Part shown: piece by piece, positions 36,170 to 43,996 of the stretch
Position numbering within the stretch: the first letter of the stretch is position 1
Layout of the letters: the number at the start of each line of letters is the position of its first letter
Source: Cryobacterium sp. PH31-L1
GTDB taxonomy: Bacteria; Actinomycetota; Actinomycetes; Actinomycetales; Microbacteriaceae
Direction: 5' to 3'
Assembly (NCBI RefSeq): GCF_030063145.1
Contig: NZ_JASISM010000003.1
Coordinates: 186,001-250,000, forward strand
DNA length: 64,000 nucleotides
Position numbers and translations under genes: made by a program
Notes under the pieces: model-generated
The model's database searches: none
The model's input: the letters and a program-made list of their open reading frames with translations, nothing else
What the model was told of the DNA's origin: nothing

Positions 36170-36790
36170 CTACGCCGCGGTGATGACGGTGTGGCGGTCG
36201 CGACCCTCGCCCGAGGACTCGGACCGGTAGCCAGCACTGGCGGCAACGATGTCGTGCACGAGTTTGCGCTCGTAGGATGACATAGCGGGCAGGTCGGCTT
36301 CGGTCGCGCCGCCTTCAATGCGGGCAATCGCACGCGCCACGAGGGCGGCGAGTTCAGCTTCGCGCACCTCACGGGATCCGCCTATATCCAGGATCAGACG
36401 CGAAAATGAACCCGTCTTGTTCTGTACCGCGAGGCGCGTCAATTCTTGCAGGGCGTTGACCGTTTCCGGCTTGGAGAGCACGCGCAGATTGTCGGCATCC
36501 GAGGCTTTGACCGATAGGTAGGCCCGACCGTTGCGGGCATCAATGTCGATGTCGCCATCGAGGTCGCAGATATCGAGAAATTCCTCGATGTAGTCCGCGG
36601 CGATGTCACCCTCGCGCTCGAGTTGATCGGTCGTGATGGGGGCCTCGGCGAGGCTACCCGTCTCGGGCGGAGTGGGAGCGGCATCCGTTGGTGTGACGGG
36701 GGCAGTAGGAACGGCGCTGCTTACGTCCTCAGAGCTGGCGACAGTGTCTACCTCAGTGAGGCCGGTCTTGTCCGTCACGGTGTTCTCCAC
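36170..36790 (-). CDS. jag: KH/R3H RNA-binding protein (Jag/KhpB)
   Basis: A 206-residue protein starting at GTG (MENTVTDKTGLTEVD) with an acidic, Thr/Ala/Pro-rich N-terminus, a KH-type region (about residues 60-125, IDIDARNGRAYLSVK) and a C-terminal R3H domain with SSYERKLVHDIV. KhpB-type proteins bind small RNAs and influence cell division and elongation. The start overlaps the yidC stop by one base. Confidence 0.92.
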   Translation of the reverse strand: MENTVTDKTGLTEVDTVASSEDVSSAVPTAPVTPTDAAPTPPETGSLAEAPITTDQLEREGDIAADYIEEFLDICDLDGDIDIDARNGRAYLSVKASDADNLRVLSKPETVNALQELTRLAVQNKTGSFSRLILDIGGSREVREAELAALVARAIARIEGGATEADLPAMSSYERKLVHDIVAASAGYRSESSGEGRDRHTVITAA

Positions 36791-37773
36791 TACTTTTTCG
36801 GGCCGGTTTGCTTCTTGGCACGGGCCTTGCCGACCGGCTGCTGGCGCTGCACGGGTTTGGCGGGCTCTTCCACGACAATGATGTCACCATCGGTCGCTAT
36901 GAGCTTGCCCTTACGTGCCAAACGCTCTTCGCGGGCCTTCGCGGCTTCACTGCCTGGCGTCGGCATGTTTCGGATGACCAGGAACTGCTGGATCATGGTC
37001 CAGAAGTTCGAGGTTAGCCAGTAGAACATGACACCGAGCGGGAAGGCGACACCGGAGAAGGCGAAGACCAGGGGGAGCAGGTAGAGCATGATGCGCTGCT
37101 GCTTGAACATGGGGCTCGCCTTCGTCTCCGGCGACATGTTCTTCGAGACGATCTGCAACTGCGTGATGAACTGCGATGCGGTCATGAGCACGACCATGCT
37201 GGCCGCAATGATCATGACGGTGCCGTTGAAGGGCAAACCGGCGGTCCAGAGGGACCATTGTGCGGCGAAGGTGTCGTGCAGCGGCGCGTTGCCAAAGAGA
37301 GTGGCATTGCCGAAGCTCTCAGCCAGGCTCTGGTTAAGCGGTCCAACGCCGGCGTTGGACTTCTGGGCCGCGTTGAGAACCTGGAACAGGGAGAAGAAAA
37401 TCGGCATCTGCAACAGCAGTGGTAGGCAGGAACTGAGCGGGTTGGTACCCGTCTTCTTGTACATGGCCATGGTCTCGCGGGACATTGCCTCACGCGAGAA
37501 CTGGTCCTTCTTGCCCTTGTACTTGTCCTGGATCTTCTTGAGCTGTGGGGCAACCTCGAGCATCTTGCGTTGGCTCTTGATCTGCCGCACGAAGATGGGA
37601 ATGAGGGCGGCACGCACGACCAGAACGAGGCCGACGATGGACAGCACCCAGGTGAGACCGTCGTCGTAGCCCAGTCCCGCGATTCCCATCCGCGAAAAGA
37701 GCCAGTGGAAGGCCACGAGCAGCAGCTCGACCACCCATTTCAGAGGCCAGAGGATCGTACCTATGAGGTCCAT
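36790..37773 (-). CDS. yidC: membrane protein insertase YidC
   Basis: A 327-residue Gram-positive-type YidC/Oxa1 protein with five helices, starting MDLIGTILWPLKWVVELLLV. The hydrophilic-groove arginine lies in RAALIPIFVRQIKSQRKM, and the long cytosolic loop and basic Lys/Arg/Gln-rich C-terminal tail (AKPVQRQQPVGKARAKK) are typical. It inserts and folds membrane proteins. There is no lipobox cysteine near its start. Confidence 0.95.
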   Translation of the reverse strand: MDLIGTILWPLKWVVELLLVAFHWLFSRMGIAGLGYDDGLTWVLSIVGLVLVVRAALIPIFVRQIKSQRKMLEVAPQLKKIQDKYKGKKDQFSREAMSRETMAMYKKTGTNPLSSCLPLLLQMPIFFSLFQVLNAAQKSNAGVGPLNQSLAESFGNATLFGNAPLHDTFAAQWSLWTAGLPFNGTVMIIAASMVVLMTASQFITQLQIVSKNMSPETKASPMFKQQRIMLYLLPLVFAFSGVAFPLGVMFYWLTSNFWTMIQQFLVIRNMPTPGSEAAKAREERLARKGKLIATDGDIIVVEEPAKPVQRQQPVGKARAKKQTGPKK

Positions 37774-37781
37774 ACTGTGGG

Positions 37782-38093
37782 TTAGCCCTTTCCGTGGCTA
37801 GGAGCGACAACAAAACCGAACTTCGTCACGCGGTAGCGACGTTTGCTCTTGAGCGGTACATCATCAATGCCGCCTTCTGTCCACGGATGACAATGACTCA
37901 GTCTGCGTGCAGCGAGAGCCGATCCCCACGCTAGTCCGTGTTCCTGAACGGCTCCTAGTGCGTAGGCCGAACAAGACGGGTAAAACCGGCACACGTCTCC
38001 GTACAACGGCGAGATCACGGCGCGATACACGCGAAGAATTACGACACCCACATTGCGGGGTATCAGAACGATCGTCGCGAGTATCGGGTTCAT
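37782..38093 (-). CDS. yidD: membrane protein insertion efficiency factor
   Basis: A 103-residue protein with one hydrophobic N-terminal helix and the YidD motif CRFYPSCSAYALGAVQEHG. Its ATG overlaps the rnpA stop (ATGA). It aids YidC and Sec-dependent insertion. The C-terminus is basic. Confidence 0.94.
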   Translation of the reverse strand: MNPILATIVLIPRNVGVVILRVYRAVISPLYGDVCRFYPSCSAYALGAVQEHGLAWGSALAARRLSHCHPWTEGGIDDVPLKSKRRYRVTKFGFVVAPSHGKG

Positions 38094-38467
38094 CGCCCCG
38101 GACTGCCCTTCCGTACCGGGAGTGGGCGAGCAAGCGAGCGTTGGACTTCTTCGAACAGCGTCTGCCAGGCGGCGCCTTGCGCCGTCGGCAAAGCGCGGAT
38201 GACGACATCCGTGCCAGATGGAACCAGGGAGAGCAGTTCGTACGTAACCGCCTTGAGGCGGCGGCGAACGAGATTGCGTCTCACGGCGTCACCCACATTC
38301 TTTGCGACAATGAAGCCGAAACGTACCGGAACGGCTTCGGTACCCGAAGGAACCTCAGCGCTCCTTCGTACATAGAGAACGGTGTGCGCACCAACGATCC
38401 GCACACCGCGCCGAACGACGCCTTGATAGTCGCTGCCGCTTGTGATGCGATTTACGTGAGCGAGCAC
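38090..38467 (-). CDS. rnpA: ribonuclease P protein component
   Basis: A 125-residue basic protein from GTG 38467 (MLAHVNRITSGSDYQGVVRR) with the RNR box AKNVGDAVRRNLVRRRLKAV. It binds RNase P RNA and matures tRNA 5' ends. The longer frame upstream is the shadow of rpmH. CAGGATCTC precedes the start. Confidence 0.94.
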   Translation of the reverse strand: MLAHVNRITSGSDYQGVVRRGVRIVGAHTVLYVRRSAEVPSGTEAVPVRFGFIVAKNVGDAVRRNLVRRRLKAVTYELLSLVPSGTDVVIRALPTAQGAAWQTLFEEVQRSLARPLPVRKGSPGR

Positions 38468-38490
38468 GAGATCCTGGCGGCCACGAGAGT

Positions 38491-38628
38491 CTACGCGGAG
38501 AGTTCGGTGCGACCCTTGCGACGGCGAGCACCGAGGATGGCGCGGCCCGCACGGGTGCGCATGCGCAGACGGAAGCCGTGCACTTTGGCGCGACGACGGT
38601 TGTTCGGCTGGAAGGTTCTCTTGCTCAT
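38491..38628 (-). CDS. rpmH: 50S ribosomal protein L34
   Basis: A 45-residue highly basic protein, [20 protein letters not shown] followed by [20 protein letters not shown], ending TELSA. Full length for L34. First gene of rpmH-rnpA-yidD-yidC-jag-rsmG-parA-parB, all on the minus strand with short or no spacers. Confidence 0.97.
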   Translation of the reverse strand: MSKRTFQPNNRRRAKVHGFRLRMRTRAGRAILGARRRKGRTELSA

Positions 38629-39101
38629 AGTTCAATCTCCACGTATTTGAATCACCGCTGGCTGGATTCCCCGCGGCCAGAACAGCAGCGCGCACAGAAG
38701 TTGGAAGCCCGCAGGATGGGGTCAACTGATTAAAACTACGGCCTCGGCCACGTCTGGTCAAACTCAGGCCCCGAATCGGCCGATTCTCCACAATAATGAC
38801 TCCAACACAGATACCAACCAGAGAAGGCGATTCACCGCTGAATTCGCCTCGCTGAGCGGGATTGACTACCGTAAAGACAAGTTATCCACAGGTTGGTGGC
38901 ATCAACCTGAGAATTGGGTCGGTTTTATACACAAGCGGTGGATAACTTTAACGATGAACTCGAACCCAGATTTCGAACCAGGCTCCAAAACGCCCGCGGT
39001 GCGGGCCAACTGACGGCGGCTTGCCGGTTTTCAACACCGGCCCCGCACTCGTCCGCCGCGGTCCACTAGTGAACACCCGAAATACACAGATTGTAGGAAC
39101 A
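38629..39101. other. 473-base rpmH-dnaA intergenic region (left part of the origin region)
   Basis: Between divergent rpmH and dnaA. It carries the rpmH promoter and three DnaA-box-like words: TTATCCACA (38882-38890, perfect), TTATACACA (38925-38933) and GGTGGATAA (38937-38945, reverse, one mismatch). These probably serve dnaA autoregulation and/or origin function. The dnaA promoter is presumably to the right of the boxes; TTGACT at 38862 lacks a convincing -10. Confidence 0.75.
38733..38761 (-). promoter_or_regulatory. rpmH promoter
   Basis: Minus-strand -35 TTGACC (38761-38756), 17-base spacer, -10 TAGTTT (38738-38733), about 105 bases upstream of rpmH. Fits the housekeeping sigma consensus. 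Confidence 0.65.
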
Positions 39102-40520
39102 ATGGCAGACGTAGAAGCGCCGATAGCCGAAACCTGGCGGTCCGTTCTGACCACGTTGGAATCCGACGCCACGATCACCCCCATGCTCTACGGGTTCCTC
39201 AGTCTGGTCGAGCCGAAGGGCATCGCCGCCGGTACCTTCTATCTCGAAGTGCCGAACGAGTTCACCGCCAGCATGCTCAACCAGCGGATGAGGGTTCCCC
39301 TGTTGACCGCGATGAGTCAGCTGGACGAAGCGACTGCGGTGTCGACCTTCTACGTGGTTGTGAACCCGGAACTCGAGCAGGAATCGCTGCGCCCGGTGCA
39401 ACAGACGCTGACCCCACCCGATGTCACCACCCCCGCCCCGCCGCAATCGGTATTCGAGGGTGCCGTTCCGGCGCAGCCGCACGAAACCCGGCTCAACCCC
39501 AAATACAGTTTCGATAACTTCGTGATCGGCCAGTCGAACCGGTTCGCGCACGCTGCGGCAGTGGCCGTGGCCGAAGCGCCGGCCAAGGCCTACAACCCGC
39601 TCTTCATCTACGGATCATCGGGGCTGGGCAAGACACACCTGTTGCACGCAATCGGTCACTACGCCATGAGTCTGTACCCGGGCATCCGCGTACGTTATGT
39701 CAGCTCCGAAGAGTTCACGAACGACTTCATTAATTCGATCGCGAACAACCGCGGCGCGGCCTTTCAAGCCCGATATCGCAACATCGACATCCTCATGATC
39801 GACGACATTCAGTTTCTACAGAACAAAGCGGAAACCCAGGAAGCCTTCTTTCACACCTTCAACACGTTGCATGACCACAACAAGCAGGTGGTGATCACGA
39901 GCGACCTGCCGCCGAAGCATTTGACCGGCTTCGAAGACCGCATGCGTAGTCGATTCGAGTGGGGCCTGATCACGGATGTCCAGGCGCCCGACCTCGAAAC
40001 CCGCATAGCTATTCTGCGCAAGAAGGCCCAGAGCGAAAAGCTGCAGGTTCCCCACGACATTCTCGAGTTCATGGCATCGAAGGTTTCCTCCAATATTCGC
40101 GAGTTGGAAGGGACGTTGATTCGGGTCACCGCATTTGCGAGCCTGAATCGAACGCCGGTGGACATGGATTTGGTACAGACGGTGTTGAAAGACCTCATCA
40201 CCCTGGATGAGGACAACGTCATCGCTCCGGTTGACATCATCACGAACACGGCCAATTACTTCAAACTATCCGTCGACGATCTATACGGTTCGAGCCGCTC
40301 ACAGGCGATTGCCACTGCACGCCAGATCGCTATGTACCTGTGTCGTGAACTCACCAACCTCTCCCTGCCCAAGATTGGTCAGCTCTTCGGTAACCGCGAC
40401 CACACCACGGTGATGTATGCGAACAAGAAGATCAGCGAGCTCATGAAGGAGCGTCGGTCGATTTACAACCAGGTCACGGAGCTCACAAACCGCATCAAGC
40501 AGGATCACCGTTACAAGTAA
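39102..40520 (+). CDS. dnaA: chromosomal replication initiator protein DnaA
   Basis: A 472-residue protein starting MADVEAPIAETWRSVLTTLE at ATG 39102 (GTAGGAACA upstream); a 27-residue longer frame from 39021 has no better start. Domain I is followed by a short Pro/Thr-rich linker, the AAA+ domain with GSSGLGKTH and LMIDDIQF, and domain IV with the DnaA-box-binding signature RDHTTVMYANKKI. It initiates replication at oriC. Confidence 0.97.
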   Translation: MADVEAPIAETWRSVLTTLESDATITPMLYGFLSLVEPKGIAAGTFYLEVPNEFTASMLNQRMRVPLLTAMSQLDEATAVSTFYVVVNPELEQESLRPVQQTLTPPDVTTPAPPQSVFEGAVPAQPHETRLNPKYSFDNFVIGQSNRFAHAAAVAVAEAPAKAYNPLFIYGSSGLGKTHLLHAIGHYAMSLYPGIRVRYVSSEEFTNDFINSIANNRGAAFQARYRNIDILMIDDIQFLQNKAETQEAFFHTFNTLHDHNKQVVITSDLPPKHLTGFEDRMRSRFEWGLITDVQAPDLETRIAILRKKAQSEKLQVPHDILEFMASKVSSNIRELEGTLIRVTAFASLNRTPVDMDLVQTVLKDLITLDEDNVIAPVDIITNTANYFKLSVDDLYGSSRSQAIATARQIAMYLCRELTNLSLPKIGQLFGNRDHTTVMYANKKISELMKERRSIYNQVTELTNRIKQDHRYK

Positions 40521-40590
40521 GTTCCCGCATCAAAAATACCGACCTTCACGGAAACAGGATCACCGATCCAAGCAGCCCTGCCCGCAGTAA

Positions 40591-40650
40591 AAATTTCGGC
40601 CCCACTGGACGCTCTGACGAGTTTTGACCCGGAGGGGCCGAAATTTTTTT
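40591..40650 (+). terminator. dnaA terminator
   Basis: AAATTTCGGCCCC (40591-40603) pairs with GGGGCCGAAATTT (40634-40646), a 13-bp stem with a 30-base loop and a T-run. Located about 70 bases after dnaA and marks the left edge of the dnaA-dnaN origin segment. Confidence 0.85.
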
Positions 40651-41013
40651 AGTTTTCACACCTGTGGATAACCCTGTGGAATTAACTCACACAACCGGGC
40701 GCCGCCTGTAGAAACTCGACGCCTACCTGTAGAAACGTGTGATTACCACAAGTTGCGCTTGCCCAAACGAATGACAAACTTCCACACCTCGCCCACAACT
40801 TACAAACGTGTAGTTCCCAACGCATGAGCGGTTTTCACAGAGTTATCCACAGTTTCCACAACGGTTAAGAAGATTAACAAGAATTCTTTAACCTTGATCC
40901 AGCCGACAACCTTGAGTGCCGCGCACCTCAGAGCAGCACGGTAACGAATAGGCCTGTGACAACAGCTAGCATTGAGGCCCACCCATCCGCCCGTCGAACG
41001 CAAGGAATGTTTC
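40651..41013. other. oriC: origin of replication oriC (dnaA-dnaN segment)
   Basis: Contains perfect DnaA boxes TGTGGATAA (40663-40671) and TTATCCACA (40843-40851), near boxes TTTCCACAA (40853-40861) and TTACCACAA (around 40744), two copies of CCTGTAGAAAC exactly 21 bases apart (40705-40715, 40726-40736), and an AT-rich inverted repeat GGTTAA...TTTAACC (40863-40893) that could be the unwinding element. Location between dnaA and dnaN is the standard actinobacterial oriC site. The dnaN promoter also lies here. Confidence 0.85.
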
Positions 41014-42171
41014 GTGAGATTTCAGGCCAATCGGGACGTCTTCAGCGAAGCAGTTTCCTTCGCGGTCAAACTTCTACCCCAACGCACGACGCTGCCGATT
41101 CTGAGTGGTGTACTCATCGAAGCGACAGCGACGGGCTTGATTCTGTCGTCATTCGACTACGAGGTCTCGGCGCAGACCGAGATCGTCGCCGAGGTTGAAG
41201 AGACCGGAAAAGTTCTCGTCTCCGGCCGGCTCCTCGCCGAAATCGCCAGCCGTCTCCCCAACGCTCCCGTGCGGTTTTCCACGGAGAATTCGCGTATCAA
41301 GGTCAGCTGTGGCTCGGCCAGCTTCACCCTGCTGTCCATGCCGGTTGAGGAATATCCGAACATTCCCGTGGTCACCACCCAGTCCGGCCTCGTACCGGCT
41401 GAGGAATTTGCTGCAGCTGTCGCCCAGGTCGCCGTAGCTGCCTCGCGGGACGACGTTACCCCCGTCATCACCGGGGTGCAGCTCGAGGTCACCGAAAATA
41501 GTCTCAGCCTCGTAGCCACCGACCGATACCGCGTCGCGGTCAGGGAAATCGACTGGGACCCGGGCAGCAACACCGCCGGCAATGAAACAGGAACGATCAC
41601 CGCACTCGTTCCTGCCCGTACCCTGCAGGAGGTCGGCAAGACTTTCGGTCACAGCGGAACCATTTCGGTTTCTATCACCAACAGCGACGACCGCGAACTG
41701 ATCGCGTTCACCGCGAACAAGAAGACCGTTACGTCACTGCTGATCAAGGGCAATTTTCCTCCCGTTCGTCGCCTGTTCCCAGCCACCGTTGACAACTACG
41801 CGGTGATGAACACGGCCGACCTCATCGAAGCCACCCGCCGCGTGCAGCTCGTGTTGGAACGCGAAGCGGCCCTGCGTTTCACGTTCGCCACCGATGGGGT
41901 CACCCTCGAAGCGGTCGGCTCAGAACAAGCCCAGGCTTCGGAAACCATCGATGCCATTCTCTCTGGCACCGAGACCGTCGTCTCCCTCAAACCGCAGTTT
42001 CTCCTGGACGGGCTCAGTGCCGTGCACTCCGAATTTGTGCGCATCTCGTTCACGAAGACGGAAAACCCGAATAAGCCCGGGCCGGTATTGATCACCAGCC
42101 AGACCTCGCGCGAGCAGGCTGGAGTGGACAGCTACAAATACCTCCTGCAGCCCAACCTGCTCCTCCGCTAA
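41014..42171 (+). CDS. dnaN: DNA polymerase III sliding clamp, beta subunit
   Basis: A 385-residue clamp subunit; GTG 41014 with AAGGA eight bases upstream gives MRFQANRDVFSEAVSFAVKL, the conserved N-terminus. Three clamp domains are visible, ending with SYKYLLQPNLLLR instead of the common MPMRL-type end. It tethers the polymerase to DNA. Confidence 0.96.
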   Translation: MRFQANRDVFSEAVSFAVKLLPQRTTLPILSGVLIEATATGLILSSFDYEVSAQTEIVAEVEETGKVLVSGRLLAEIASRLPNAPVRFSTENSRIKVSCGSASFTLLSMPVEEYPNIPVVTTQSGLVPAEEFAAAVAQVAVAASRDDVTPVITGVQLEVTENSLSLVATDRYRVAVREIDWDPGSNTAGNETGTITALVPARTLQEVGKTFGHSGTISVSITNSDDRELIAFTANKKTVTSLLIKGNFPPVRRLFPATVDNYAVMNTADLIEATRRVQLVLEREAALRFTFATDGVTLEAVGSEQAQASETIDAILSGTETVVSLKPQFLLDGLSAVHSEFVRISFTKTENPNKPGPVLITSQTSREQAGVDSYKYLLQPNLLLR

Positions 42172-42176
42172 CAACG

Positions 42177-43343
42177 GTGCGAGTTACTCACCTCTCGCTG
42201 ACCGACTTTCGCAACTATGCGAACGCCGAGGTTGGTTTTTTTCCGGGCCCGAACCTCATCGTCGGACGGAACGGCCAGGGCAAAACCAACCTGGTTGAGG
42301 CACTCGGCTTTCTCAGCACGCTCGGATCCCACCGAGTCTCCACCGATAAGGCCATGATTCGGTCCGGGCAGGATGCCGGCATTATTCGGGCCCGACTTGA
42401 ATACAACGGCCGGGACATCCTGGCCGAGGTGCAGCTGAACCGCACGGGGCAAAACCGAGCGCAGGTCAACCGATCGGTCATCAAGACCCGCGATCTGCCG
42501 CGCTATTTCTCGAGCGTGGTGTTTGCTCCGGAAGACCTTGCCCTCGTGCGCGGCGACCCTTCCGGTCGGCGCAAATTTCTCGATCAGCTGTTGGTGCTAC
42601 GCAGCCCGCGATTGGCCGCAGTGCTCAGCGACTACGATCGAGTGCTCAAACAGCGCAACACCCTGCTCAAGTCGGCTCGGGCATCGGGCGTGCGCGGCAA
42701 TCAGCTCTCCACGCTCGATATCTGGGATGACCGGCTGGTGGAGTTCGGCTCGGAAATCATTGACGAGCGCGCCAAGCTCGTGCAGCAGCTTGGTGAACCG
42801 TTGCGAGCGGCCTATCGTGCCGTCGTGAATGAAGATCATGGCCCAGCCCTCATGGCGAGCCTCAGCATCCTGGGCGCCGACGAAGACGCCGAGCTCGGCG
42901 TTCTGCCGGCCACCGTCCTGCCATCCGCCGCTTCGGTGGAATCGTCTACCAATGAGATATTTCGAACGGCACTGGTCGGACTGCGAAAACGCGAATTGGA
43001 GCGGGGCATCACCCTTGCCGGACCCCACCGCGACGACCTGGTTTTCATGCTCAATGCCTTGCCGGCCAAGGGATATGCCAGCCACGGGGAGTCGTGGTCG
43101 TTCGCACTGTCATTGAAACTCGCATCCGCTCAGCTGTTGCGGCAGGAATCAGCCAGTGGCGACCCGGTCCTGATTCTGGACGACGTCTTTGCCGAGCTCG
43201 ACCTGCAGCGTCGGGCGCGGTTGGCCGCCGCGATCGGGTCGTTCGAACAGGTTTTGATTACCGCGGCGGTACTCGAGGATGTTCCCCCGGCCCTCGTTGC
43301 GCACACCATTCACATTCATGCCGGCGCGGTCACCGATGGCTGA
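42177..43343 (+). CDS. recF: DNA replication and repair protein RecF
   Basis: A 388-residue SMC-like ATPase beginning at GTG (MRVTHLSLTDFRNYANAEVG) with Walker A GRNGQGKTN, signature LAGPHRDDL and Walker B LILDDVFAELD. It helps RecA loading at gaps. Five bases after dnaN; its end overlaps the dciA start. Confidence 0.95.
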   Translation: MRVTHLSLTDFRNYANAEVGFFPGPNLIVGRNGQGKTNLVEALGFLSTLGSHRVSTDKAMIRSGQDAGIIRARLEYNGRDILAEVQLNRTGQNRAQVNRSVIKTRDLPRYFSSVVFAPEDLALVRGDPSGRRKFLDQLLVLRSPRLAAVLSDYDRVLKQRNTLLKSARASGVRGNQLSTLDIWDDRLVEFGSEIIDERAKLVQQLGEPLRAAYRAVVNEDHGPALMASLSILGADEDAELGVLPATVLPSAASVESSTNEIFRTALVGLRKRELERGITLAGPHRDDLVFMLNALPAKGYASHGESWSFALSLKLASAQLLRQESASGDPVLILDDVFAELDLQRRARLAAAIGSFEQVLITAAVLEDVPPALVAHTIHIHAGAVTDG

Positions 43344-43875
43344 AGAAAATGTTCCACGTGAAACAACTGAGACCGGCGATTCGGTGGAATCCGGTACCAG
43401 TGAGGCAGCGCAGGTCTATCTGCGCTTCAAGAGTGTTTTCGGTGATCCCAACGCCAGACACTCACGCGGCCGAAAGAGAATCGCGCCGGTAGCCGGATCG
43501 AGTGTTCCCTTCGGGATCGGCCGCGACCCGCGCGGTCTGGGTGACACGATAAATTCGCTGACGATGCAGCTGGGCTGGAATTCACCGCTGGCCCAGTCAG
43601 AACTTCTGGCGTCCTGGACCGAGCTGGCCGGTGAAGAAACAGCCAACCATTCGACCCCGGCCGGTATCGATGACGGCGTGCTCACGGTGCACTGTGAATC
43701 CACGGCTTGGGCCACCCAATTGCGCCTGATGCGCAATGTGATCATGGAACACATTGCGCATCGGTACCCAGACGCGGGCATCCAATCAATTCGTTTCCAG
43801 GGACCCAACGCTCCGTCCTGGAAAAAGGGTCCCAGATCAATTCCAGGGCGTGGTCCACGCGATACCTACGGGTAA
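43336..43875 (+). CDS. dciA: DciA-like helicase loader (DUF721)
   Basis: A 179-residue protein starting MAEENVPRETTETGDSVESG at ATG 43336, overlapping recF by eight bases. The DUF721 domain covers about residues 60-150 (LGWNSPLAQSELLASWTELA, VHCESTAWATQLRLM). DciA proteins load the replicative helicase in bacteria lacking DnaC/DnaI. A near-parS word with one mismatch lies at its start (43350-43365, encoding NVPRET). Confidence 0.88.
   Translation: MAEENVPRETTETGDSVESGTSEAAQVYLRFKSVFGDPNARHSRGRKRIAPVAGSSVPFGIGRDPRGLGDTINSLTMQLGWNSPLAQSELLASWTELAGEETANHSTPAGIDDGVLTVHCESTAWATQLRLMRNVIMEHIAHRYPDAGIQSIRFQGPNAPSWKKGPRSIPGRGPRDTYG
43350..43365. promoter_or_regulatory. near-parS word at the start of dciA
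   Basis: TGTTCCACGTGAAACA has one mismatch to parS and lies 14 bases into the dciA reading frame, about 8 kb on the other side of oriC from the parB/parA cluster. Confidence 0.45.
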
Positions 43876-43996
43876 CCCAACAATTAAGGTCAACCCCTTG
43901 AACAAAACGCGTCAAACGGCGATTATGGCCGGTTCATCTCCCCCCGTTTGGTAGACTGAATGGTCGCCCGTGCGATGGTCAGGAGCCTAATTTCAG

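Noticed and set aside
38862..38890. dnaA promoter using TTGACT at 38862
   Set aside because: The position 16-18 bases downstream falls on the DnaA box and gives no acceptable -10 hexamer.
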